From Hypomyces perniciosus (Eukaryota > Ascomycota > Sordariomycetes > Hypocreales > Hypocreaceae): DNA of 64,000 nt. Within the stretch, counting starts at the first letter, position 1, and the number at the start of each line of letters is the position of its first letter. The notes under the pieces were generated by a model. It was not told where the DNA came from and did no database searches. It saw only the letters and a list, made by a program, of their open reading frames with translations. The stretch is taken from the NCBI GenBank assembly GCA_008477525.1, contig SPDT01000001.1, forward strand, positions 4,588,001-4,652,000, read 5' to 3'. Of this stretch, positions 11,212-20,626 are shown one piece after another. Made by a program: the position numbers and the translations under genes.

Positions 11212-11311
11212 CGTTTGAAGAGCAGTAAACATGCCCGATATAGGGTAATGACGTACTAGAAGAAAATTGATGATTAATTAAGTGAAGTGGATTGACTCTA
11301 TCTGCATTGAG

Positions 11312-13136
11312 CTATGGTTGGTAATCTAATTCCTCCAACTTAAATCCCCGCTGCAAATAACTGCGAACTACCCGACGCAGATTGTCTCTCATCACTCCCT
11401 CAGCAGAAACTATAAGAATAAGCCATCATGAATAAGCAATTAATATGACCAGGGCCACTCACCAAGGACCAGCGTTCTATCACTATTCCGACCTACGAAC
11501 GCATTACAGTCTTTCTCTTTCACCATTGTTGGGGATGCGGACTCCTCTTCCCGGATAACCGACAATTTCTTCGGTGCTGACTGCGTGACGTTGCCAGTCG
11601 CTTCGCTCTTGACGATGAAGTCGACGTTGGGTTTACCGGGATATATGGTAAAGCGGTGATTTTGACTGCTCTCTTTCTCCATGTCGGCCCCGTTATAGAT
11701 AGATATGTATAGCATCTATTCTTATGAGTTAACATGAACCAGTCTTGTCAGGAACAAACTCACATAGCTTTCACTCATGTGATCCTCATGAAGTAAGCTA
11801 TCGATGGCTGGCTTGACCGCTTGGCGTAGATCTATGAGCATTAGAACTGGCAAATGGGAGGTTGGCGTACATCCTACCAAGATCGTATACTTGCCATACC
11901 AAGTGAATTCTTTTGGTATGACTGTTGCGACCTCTGTGCCCGTAAACCAACTTCCTCAGATACGGGAGCATAGACGCTATGCCAAACCCTGTTGCAAAGA
12001 GGAGAACACAGTCGAACTCCCAAACAGGTGCGCAATATCCATGAGGGCCACTAAAGAAAGCCCTCGGTGCTGCGTGTTGGGATGGCTTAGCCTCTGCATG
12101 GCGAAGTAGCTTACGTGTAAAGCCCCTTCGTGGCTTTATGAAGAGTTTAATTTCACTTTGCGGAACGGGTGACCACGAGGTTATAACAAACGGGTGGCTT
12201 GATAGGAGAGACACAGATGGGACCCATAGGTTAAGGTACTGGCCCGCATCGACTGCCAAGGATCGGGACACATAGATCGTGGCTTCAATAATGCCATGGC
12301 TATGAGTGATCTTGATGCGCGAGCAAGGACCTCCTAATTTCCGATTCCGATAGAAAATGAATGCAGCGTATAAAAACCCCAACGCGCAAAAGGCTCCTGC
12401 AAAGATATAAAGAGCGATCCAGCGATAGCCGTGAATTGACTTGAGATGATTTACAGTGCAAAAGACAACGGCTACGGCTAGCGCCTGATGAAGGCGGAGA
12501 AAAAGCTCGTAACAGCGCCTTCGTAGGATTGGAATGAATAAGAGGATGAGAAGTACCGTCATTCCAGCCCCCTGTACTCCGTAGGTGTCCATTAAATGCG
12601 CAATCCATCAAAAGGGTTCAAATTAGCCAAGTTGTACGTACCGCTATAGCATAAAAGTCCGTGGAAGGCTTCTCTGCAGCGTTGAAGGCGTGCTGCGTCA
12701 TAGCAAGCACGCCGTGAAAGATGACATGGCTCACTGCCATAACTCCGCAAGACCGATGTATTTGTCGAATTGTCGTTAGCGGCAGACCGAAGAGGTCGGC
12801 AAGGAAGCTCAAGTGAGTCGCGAGATATAGCGGACCCATGTTGACAAGCGACATGGTCCCGGCTCGCGAGGCAGCTTGCGATACCGAGTCAACCCCGTAG
12901 AAAAGACAGACGACGTTGCCTCCGAGATAGATCAGATGAACTAGAACAAAGGCTATTGTCCAGGGCCCGATTAGAGCATGGCGATTAATCAGAAATCGAT
13001 AGCCTAACGACTTGGAAGGGAGAATTATTAAGGCCCTTGAGAAAGTCACGATATGTGGGATAATGTTTCTGATAAGGAAAAGCGCAAGCAAGATGCCGCA
13101 CAGACAAATCGCATATATTTCCGTTGGATTTATCAT
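11312..13136 (-). CDS. ferric/cupric-chelate reductase (FRE family), five exons, intact
   Basis: Exons in transcript order: 13136-12642, 12571-11878, 11831-11764, 11715-11463 and 11409-11312, joining in frame to 535 residues. Introns are 46-70 bp. The membrane part carries the two bis-heme histidine pairs, H127/H141 and H193/H207, each 14 residues apart. HPFVITSW at 291-298 is the FAD-binding motif, and the GPHG site near 340 belongs to the NADPH-binding half. The C-terminus ends ELDYQP, the usual end of fungal FREs. The enzyme reduces extracellular Fe(III) or Cu(II) with cytosolic NADPH at the plasma membrane. It lies back-to-back with the DUF3723 gene. FREs are recurrent Starship cargo. The GTAGGA donor at 11877 is unusual, but the frame and family spacing support it. 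Confidence 0.88.
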
Positions 13137-13971
13137 TATGCACCTAACTCACTTTCTCACCCTACAGGAAACCTGAGCTGTAGCAGAGAACAAGGCCAAG
13201 CGGTTTTCTCAAATACTTGAACCTTCATTCGGCCGGACTAAGGACGATAGTAGACAGAGGGAGGCGGAAGGGGCAGAAAAAGGTAAGGCAAGAAGTGGAT
13301 CAACTACCCCACAGATTATTAGTATGTATAAGATTCCCAGCGCTGCCCTTTGATCAAAAAAATCAAGTGAAAAGCAGCAAAAGCCATCTTCTTATTGGCC
13401 AAAAATTAAACGAGCCTATAATAACAGTGCTTTTTTTCGTTTTTTTTTTTTTTTTTTTTAATTTGGTTGATTTGGTCAAACAGTAGCGCTGAACATTCCC
13501 AAATTGCGGGTGTAGAGGACCGGGATGGTATTCCCTGTTTTGACTAATTGCTTTATCTTGTCAAAATACACTCTCTGATGCGTCCAGCAGACACAGGATG
13601 TTCTTCGGATGCCTCTATCTACTGGGCTATTCGCCAAGAAGATAGAAAAGGCAAATTGCTCGGCGATCTGGCATTGGAATCTCACCAACACAACCTTTCC
13701 TCCGACCATGCGCGAAGATGCATACGAGCACTGTTAAGAAACGAGACGCTGAAGGTGGCATTGACCCCGTGTTAAGCGTACCTGGTCTGCGGGACGGCAT
13801 GAGGATCAGCACTCTCCACAAGCTCTGTAGCGCAAAATGCGATGAGGTGAATGGCCCAACCGCCCCTTTTAGCCCGTGTTCGGCGGTGTAACCAGACACT
13901 AGGAGGCAGCAGCATATCTTGCTCACATCATCGATATATGGTTCAAGATAGCTTTACAAAGCAAAGATGCT
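13137..13971. other. divergent promoter region with a long poly-T tract
   Basis: About 835 bp between the divergently transcribed FRE and DUF3723 genes. A pyrimidine run of roughly 20 T lies near 13441-13460. It must hold both promoters. No coding exon is supported. Confidence 0.4.
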
Positions 13972-15396
13972 ATGGCTAAGATAACTGCCGAGGACATCGA
14001 GGCTCTAGAGCTTCGCTGCCCGAAGTTCTGCCCTCGGGATGCGGCGGAGATCGAAAAGATAATCAATCAAGGTCGCATATTCAGAGCATTCAGCCAAGAG
14101 GAGCGTGTCGCAATGAAAGCCGAAATCCTTTCCGTAGATTGCGTGATCCCTTCTTTGTACACGTTCTTCCACGACGTGCACCTCCTCGAGACTTGCGCCG
14201 CGAGCATGAAGCATATTATCACACCTGGCAACAAGACCATTCGCACGGCACTCAGAGACAGTTTCATGCCGATGGGGCAACGAGCAGAGCCAGAAGTGGA
14301 ACAGGATGTGGCCCTCAATTTCAAAAATGCCATGGAGTCGTTGTGGATTTTCGTCTTGCAAAATTTTCAACGAATGCCACGACCATCTGAGAGAACATAC
14401 AGGAAACTTCTCGCTACGTATTTGGTAGAGAAACCACACGAAGAAACACTCTTGCAATTCGCCAAGTTCGCCCAGAAGTTAGGCTTCCAGACTCCTGAAA
14501 TCGAATATCTAACGCAGGCGACAGTCGCTCACAACAACGAACATCGTACTGACCCCCCGTCCCCGACCAGCAGTCAGCGCCAGCTGCCGACAGGACTGCT
14601 TCAAAGCACTGCTCTAGTGGACTTCTTAGTTGAGAGGAGCTCTACCGGGTCTGCCGAGAAGTCTTCCGAGGAGTATGTCAAGGCCTTGCGGCGACGATGT
14701 GGCCGCCCAAAACATGAGTCATATCAACGGGACCGGGCATTCCTCACCAAAGAGATTCTACACTTTGATTTCAGTCTATTCAATATCCAGGGTCCAGATA
14801 TTGCGCCATTTTTTGTCCTGAGGTCCCAGTACCTTGCCTTCTTCGCGAGCTCTGGAGTGCTATCCGATTACTTATCGGCATATGAATCATCAGATACTGA
14901 TGCTGAGACCGCTGAGGCTGCTGAGACCGCTGAGACCGCAAGACCGCTGAACCTTGGAGAAAGCATAATGAGATCAAGGAACTACTCTGAAGAAGCTGTT
15001 TCTGTATTATCTCTTACTACGGAAGATGATGAGGTCGTAGTCCACGAATTGGCAGTAGAGAATCCAGTGGATACTACGCCCATATCGGAAGACCAAGCAC
15101 AAACAGTAGTGCCCCATTCTATTTACATCATGTTCAAGGTGTTTCGAGAAGGCCGTTTTGAGGAATTCAAGCAAGTCGATGCGAGCAATCCAACCACTGT
15201 GGCGGAGACGGCACGGGGATTAATGAGAGACCATGAGATGAAATTGTTCTCTACTGACCTGCGGCCTCTTATGCCAGAGGAGTGTTTGGACTCGGCAACG
15301 GTGTCTGGTGTAAATACAATTGTTCTCCTACCCGAAAACGAAGTTGAGATCTCGGACAAGTTGCGGAAAGCAATTTCTCAACTGTGTCAGAGATAG
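13972..15396 (+). CDS. DUF3723-family protein
   Basis: Single exon of 474 residues from ATG 13972. The N-terminal third carries the family pattern: LELRCPKFCPRDAAEIEKI, QEERVAMKAEILSVDCVIPS, LYTFFHDVHLLETCAASMK, and a later TIRTALRDSF. A second, weaker copy of the same pattern begins at residue 235 (LRRRCGRPKHESYQRDRAF, then KEILHFDFSLF). This suggests an internal domain duplication. A low-complexity Ala-Glu-Thr stretch lies near residues 308-322. The biochemical function is unknown. DUF3723 is one of the four standard auxiliary genes of Starship giant transposons. Longer homologues exist, so this may be a short version. Confidence 0.75.
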   Translation: MAKITAEDIEALELRCPKFCPRDAAEIEKIINQGRIFRAFSQEERVAMKAEILSVDCVIPSLYTFFHDVHLLETCAASMKHIITPGNKTIRTALRDSFMPMGQRAEPEVEQDVALNFKNAMESLWIFVLQNFQRMPRPSERTYRKLLATYLVEKPHEETLLQFAKFAQKLGFQTPEIEYLTQATVAHNNEHRTDPPSPTSSQRQLPTGLLQSTALVDFLVERSSTGSAEKSSEEYVKALRRRCGRPKHESYQRDRAFLTKEILHFDFSLFNIQGPDIAPFFVLRSQYLAFFASSGVLSDYLSAYESSDTDAETAEAAETAETARPLNLGESIMRSRNYSEEAVSVLSLTTEDDEVVVHELAVENPVDTTPISEDQAQTVVPHSIYIMFKVFREGRFEEFKQVDASNPTTVAETARGLMRDHEMKLFSTDLRPLMPEECLDSATVSGVNTIVLLPENEVEISDKLRKAISQLCQR

Positions 15397-16613
15397 CGAT
15401 TTTACCAAAGGCCCTGCCGTGCTTGGGTGGTCTGAACAATAAAATAATGGCTGTTTATAGTCGCAGGTCAAATTTCGAAGACAACTGCGTGTACCCACTT
15501 GCTTGGACTTGTATGCCTCCACTTTTTTGTCCTGGTCTAAGTGCTTCTTTTATGCCTCCCGCTAGTCGATCCTCTTAGATAGAAGCGTTCGCTGCGGACG
15601 TCCCACCACTCTACCAGATCTAAGCATCTAGCAATCTCGTCCGGTCTCTTTAGTAGTGTCCTCCACGAGAGCTACACAATGACTAGCCCTCTCCAGGCAA
15701 CGCAATGTAGGCCAAGCCGTTTTAAAAACAGTATGGCAAGAAACAAAGACATGTGGCCCACACTATAGACGCTCGGCTATTCACCCCTAGTCCCTAGAAT
15801 CGACCGGACATCCAGCAACTGGGAAACTGAGACGATACAGTGGCTTATGAATGAGGCAGCCCCCAAATGGTCTGACTTGTGCTGAGATTGGAAATCAGGG
15901 AATTTCATCGACGACTACTCGCTGTCCCATGCCTATCATCGTGAATCGTGCCATTACAAGCAATTGTGCGGTAAACTATCGCCTTTGGTCCTCAATCCCA
16001 GCTTTTTAACCCAGAGAGTCCAACAAAGGGTCTAACATCGGATTACGGTTCACAGGGCGGCCCTAATGATACAACACAAGGTGGTTACAACAGTACGATG
16101 GGTCCAATACTTACACTGCGGGTTATAAAACTGCCTAATAAGATGTACTTCACTATCCATAACTTTTACGGAGCACTTTATGCCATCCCCTTTGTCATTG
16201 AATCATATGGGTGTGCTCTCTTTAACCCGTTTATTTTGAGTTTACCTTGTAGTCTAATTCTGCCACTTACCGTCTATCCGTTTCCAATGACCGACAGCGT
16301 CTAAAAGTAGTTAATGAAAATTTCACCTCACCTTTGGCTTGGCGCGCCGCTGATAACTAAATTGGCCAGTTAAGACGAAGTATCCATCCTGTCCACATTG
16401 TCAAAATTGGATCTGGCGCTTAGGGCCCAACTTTGCCGTTATTGAAGGCAGAAAAGGCAACTTTTAGACTAAGAGAATAAATTGCGGGTATAATGCTCAT
16501 AAGAGCTAAATTTAAAAGAAAAGAATGAAAAGAATGACAAGGAATTTATATGTATATACACACATATGTACATATTAACTCAAATATTTTTGCTAGTTCT
16601 GAGCATAATAGTT
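15397..16613. other. long intergenic stretch, no gene recognised
   Basis: About 1.2 kb downstream of the DUF3723 gene, becoming AT-rich after 16480. Short ORFs here show no family features. Confidence 0.35.
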
Positions 16614-16751
16614 CAATGGAACAGCGACTAACTGATAGGTGCTCCTGTTCTCAGTAGTTAAAGTGCCTAATATTTGAGCTCCAACTAGGACCCAAATACC
16701 ACTCTAGCTACTGAGAACAAGAGCAACTGTCAGTTAGTCTCCGTTTCATTG
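16614..16751. repeat. imperfect palindrome, MITE-like foldback element
   Basis: Two arms of about 51 bp, 16614-16664 and 16701-16751, are inverted repeats of each other at roughly 80 percent identity. Shared cores include GACTAACTGA and TGTTCTCAGTAG. The 36-bp centre is not repeated. The element ends 8 bp before the start codon of the Zn2Cys6 gene, so it sits in its 5' UTR or core promoter. No clear target-site duplication is visible. It may be a foldback MITE or a regulatory hairpin. Confidence 0.7.
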
Positions 16752-16758
16752 AGCCATC

Positions 16759-17741
16759 ATGCCTACCACAACTCGTCGTGGTGCTCGCCGCAGGTTAGTT
16801 GCTTCTTTCCTTCAACACAAAATGTCTATGTAACATTTGCTGACCAAATTATCACAGCCATGTCAAGTCACGCACCGGCTGTGGTACCTGGTATATCATG
16901 TCCAAATCACTCCGCACCTTCTCCAACTTAATCTGTATCACAGTAAGCGTCGACACTTGCGATGCGATGAGGCCTTTCCTCAGTGGTCAGTACCTAGTTT
17001 TTTAGGCGCAGGCGGAAGTGGACTGATAACCTATTTTGCCAACCTTTAGCGGTAAATGCACTACGCATAACGTCCGCTGTCCATATAATGACAGTAAGCT
17101 CTCGGATGCAGATCGAACAAATGCAGATGAACCCGATCTCCTGTGGACGCCCGAGATCAGGGCAGCCATTAATAGATGGCAGAGAACTGGGGTCTTCCCC
17201 TTCCAGTTTCTGGAGGCTCATGTGCCTCCTATGTCACGTTTATATTCAGTCGAGGAGTTACGGCTCATCTATCACATTGCAACCTTATATCACAGGCTTG
17301 TCCACACAGGTCAATTTGCCTTATGGGTCAGCAACATTCCCACGTAAGTTTTATTTATACCGGGTTCCTTATTTAACGTTACTACTAACTCCATGTACTA
17401 GCCTTCTTACTATCGGTGCTACAACGCCATACGTCATGCATGCGCTGCTTGCTCTCGCCGCTACGCATATCGGCCTCTACAACAACTGTCCCCGGGTCGG
17501 TGGAATGGCCCTCAAGCACAGCAGCGCCGCCATAAGTGGCTTATGTGATGCCATCAGCTCCTTCTCTCGCGACACTTCGGATGCTATCCTGGCGGCAGCT
17601 CTTGTACTCTCCTGGCAGGCGACAGATAGGTGAGCTCTAGATACCGGCGACTGCCAGCAAGCGCTAGCTTATAACGTCCATAGTTCAATCAGGGAGTCGC
17701 ATGTACGAGGTGCTTGTACGGTAGGAAACACCCTGAAATAA
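16759..17741 (+). CDS. Zn2Cys6 transcription factor, short form, six exons
   Basis: Exons 16759-16793, 16858-16890, 16944-16985, 17050-17343, 17402-17629 and 17684-17741 encode 229 residues. Three introns cut the zinc cluster. Two of its cysteines (TG|T and TG|C) are restored only by splicing. The joined cluster reads C-x2-C-x6-C-x6-C-x2-C-x6-C, the canonical binuclear Zn cluster. Downstream comes a fungal-specific middle region with LLTIGATTPYVMHALLALAA and LVLSWQAT. Most relatives continue for more than 150 further residues; this one stops soon after a short final exon, so it may be 3'-truncated. It is probably nuclear and DNA-binding. Target genes are unknown. Confidence 0.78.
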
Positions 17742-18165
17742 AGCTACCCGGTGTAGCGGAATATAGCTAAAGCAGGCAGGCTCAGATCATTAAGATTATG
17801 TACAGATGGCGGAACCAATCACGCTTCTGTGCTTTCCTTCCGCATGACAACACGAAACCAGATATATCCTTCCCTCTCCTTAATCACGCTTACTTGGAGC
17901 CGCTGAGAGTAGAAGAATCATTGCTGGAATGGGATTGTGTAAATGAGGCTTGCGATTGTTGGATCTAAGATACGATGATATGAGCCACGAAACCTGTTAA
18001 ACTGACGCAATCATCCATTTCATATTAAATACGTACGTACCAAAATGACAAGGACCGAAACGAAAGGGGCGATTGGCACCTATGTGAAAAAGCGCAGGCC
18101 TACGCAGTGATATTCATTTCCCTTCCATAACTGCCTGTCATCGGCATTAACGGCTCCTGCGACAG
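17742..18165. other. intergenic, nothing recognised
   Basis: About 420 bp downstream of the truncated Zn2Cys6 gene. I find no continuation of its middle-homology region here. Confidence 0.3.
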
Positions 18166-18750
18166 CTATCTCTCCACCACCAATACCCGACACAAAAAAT
18201 CCCTGAGTCGGCCGATTTCATCTTGGTATAAATCCCTCAGCTGTGCAAGATGCTCAAGTTACTGCAGTACCTGTTGCAGCTTTTCTTTATTTTCGGTAAT
18301 CTCGACCAGTACCGCTCGCCTATTGCGATAGCGTGTCGACACCCTAGCACCACGCCGTCGTTTCTGGTCCATTTCCTTCGATGCCTTTGAACGGTCTATC
18401 GGAACCTGAATTGGTGCCTCATTTCCTGGCAGAAGCATATAGAGATATTTCATTCCTTTCAATGCCTGTAGTTGACTGTAAAGGTCACCCAGTTGGGAGT
18501 CCGGTCTCGTTAGAGTAACTGTTTGATCGCGATTTTCGGATACCGTTCCCAGAGATTGGTGAATCCCAAGAGGTCCAGTTCGTCCTGCCTGATAGTGGTC
18601 GTAGTAAGGGCAGAAATTTTGAATAGGCTGAACATGGGAGGATCGGCTGGACAGTGCAGGTTCGCCGACACTTGCAATTAGTTGCCCATATGCTGTGTGG
18701 TCTGGTGCTGTCCACTGTGGCGCGGGATTGAGCAGAGAATTGATCTTCAT
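18166..18750 (-). pseudogene. bZIP-type transcription factor with an in-frame TAA inside the zipper
   Basis: From ATG 18750 the frame gives 163 residues ending at TAA 18259-18261. The C-terminal part is a basic region, KRRRGARVSTRYRNRR, followed by a start of heptads (ENKEK, LQQ). Beyond the stop the same frame continues for 30 codons to TAG 18166-18168 and keeps perfect zipper character: LEHLAQLRDLYQDE, then IGRLRDFL. This matches the fungal bZIP class with an R-rich basic region and a YxxExxRLRD end. So either one codon (CAA or GAA) became TAA and the zipper is truncated, or a 30-nt GTACTG...GCACAG segment spanning the stop is removed. Thirty nt is unusually short for a fungal intron. Without the distal heptads, dimerisation would probably fail. 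Confidence 0.65.
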
Positions 18751-19387
18751 GTTGAGAGTGCCTTTCCTATACTTGCACTTATGAAGTGTGCTTTAACCGC
18801 AAGGAGACGGAGCAGAATCTGGCTCTTGAGCAAGAGTTGGACTTAGCCGGGTTGTGAATAGGGAAAATGGAAAGTGGCAGGAAGAAACGGAATGAAAGGC
18901 AAAGGCCAACGTACGTCAAAAAGCTCTAAAGGGCAGGTATAAACTGGAAACGGCTGCTCATCCTGGCCTCATTTCTCCGTCGCCAGCTAGCTTCCAGACA
19001 TGGGAGAGCAATAGAGCCCTTTATATAGATACAGACCGGAAGATGATTAGACAAGTTCTCGCCGAGCCGGCAATGGCCCCGCTAGGGAGCACCTTTACTC
19101 CATCAGTAACCAAGGTGTTTAGTGGTAGCTTGACTGTTAAGATTACCACCCTGATGATCGGGTTGAATTACTAATAGCTCATCGTCCGAGTTTAGGAGGG
19201 CAACGCCACACCCAACGCGCGGAGCTACCTGAACAGTAATCTGCAACGTAACGAGAATATCTAGGTCATTAGTGGCATTCGGTCGTGACAGCCTGATTGG
19301 GATGGCCATGCCTATATGACTTGTCTATTCTCTGTAATTAAAACAAAACGACATCTCCGCCGCGGACAATAAAATTAGACTGGCATT
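18751..19387. other. divergent intergenic region
   Basis: About 640 bp between the bZIP gene and the next small gene. A minus-strand ORF at 19103-19309 has no features I can support. Confidence 0.3.
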
Positions 19388-19750
19388 ATGGAGATGCCAC
19401 GGATCCGACTACCCGACAATGTCCGACGCATTACGAAAGGTCAACGTCGAATCTTTGTTACAGCAAAAGCTGATCAGATAATCCAATGTGCCAATGACGA
19501 CCGGGCAAAGAAACTCGAAGCTCGAATGGCCGGGAAGAAAAGCCAACAAACCAGTGCAAGATTCGCAGTGAGCGTTGAGAAAGCCGAAGCCACAATCCGG
19601 TTAGCATCCTCATTCTTAGCTGCCCTTGCCAGCCAGGAGAACGCAGTTTTACTTGGGGTGCAAGAGAGAAATAGGAACGTACATAGAGCTCAAGAGAGCC
19701 TGCAGAAGTGTAAAAAGGAAACAATAGAAGTATTGAGTACCTTTCTATAG
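19388..19750 (+). CDS. small basic helical protein, hypothetical
   Basis: Frame of 120 residues from ATG 19388. It is rich in Lys, Arg, Ala and Glu and predicted helical almost throughout (AKKLEARMAGKK, VEKAEATIRLAS, then ERNRNVHRAQESLQK). No membrane segment and no motif that I recognise. It belongs with the several short coiled-coil ORFs of this window but does not align convincingly with any of them. Confidence 0.35.
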   Translation: MEMPRIRLPDNVRRITKGQRRIFVTAKADQIIQCANDDRAKKLEARMAGKKSQQTSARFAVSVEKAEATIRLASSFLAALASQENAVLLGVQERNRNVHRAQESLQKCKKETIEVLSTFL

Positions 19751-20626
19751 AGCTCAGTTAGGGGAAAATAACAGGCCAGAAAAAGGATAGTCGACATTGG
19801 TTATGGTCTTTTAGTTTTCTCAGGTTAAAGTTTTGATAATAGTGACTCACTTTGGTTGTGTTCATAAAATGTAGGGTTACCTACTGAAATCCGTTATACA
19901 AGATTTTATAATGCCTTTTTGCTGTTGAGCATCATGATTACTCAAGTTATAGTGGTGCTGGTGTTTATGGTGAAGAAGAGAAGTTGTAGGTGATCTCATA
20001 AACTACAGAGTACCGCTAGAAGAAATGTTACTGTTACTACTGGCTGGGTGGTTCTACTCTTTTTTCATTTGGGTCTTTCTCTTGCAGCTAAAGGGTAAAA
20101 GATGTTGGATAAGGTATATAACATTATTTAAACTACTACTGTGAAACACAGCAGGCCTACACTTTTGCTATAGCAGTTAATCTGACAAGAGAACGATATA
20201 TATAGGTATATGGATATTTATAAACAAAACCCCCCCCAAAACACATCATTCTTGATATATCAAAGCCGCTAAGAAAGGTAGTCATTAAATGTGTGCTTTA
20301 CGCCCCTTGGTTCTCCTGACGCCCTAGCCGCCGCTGCAGTATTTGTTCCCAACTATGTAAGCAGAGGTTGCTTTGTCCATGTTGCTTACCCTAGACCCTC
20401 GCATCGTGTCGGTGGCTACTCTTATTCACCGGCCGGCATCTATCCTCAATTACATTTATAACCTAGCAAATATGGCCTGCTTGGCCGATCCATTTTCGCA
20501 CATTTTTCAAGGTTCTCGGTAGTTAGAGCTAGGCAAGGTGCATATTTTCTTCTCTAGAGCGTGATGTGGGATAAGGAATGCATAACAGTGGTTAATGTCG
20601 CGTGCTGGCACAGCAAAATGTCCAAA
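19751..20626. other. intergenic, nothing recognised
   Basis: About 875 bp, AT-rich in its first half. No supported exon or repeat. Confidence 0.3.

Noticed and set aside
14005..15522. Several 63-150 residue minus-strand ORFs over the DUF3723 gene
   Set aside because: Antisense shadows of a long, family-like plus-strand frame.
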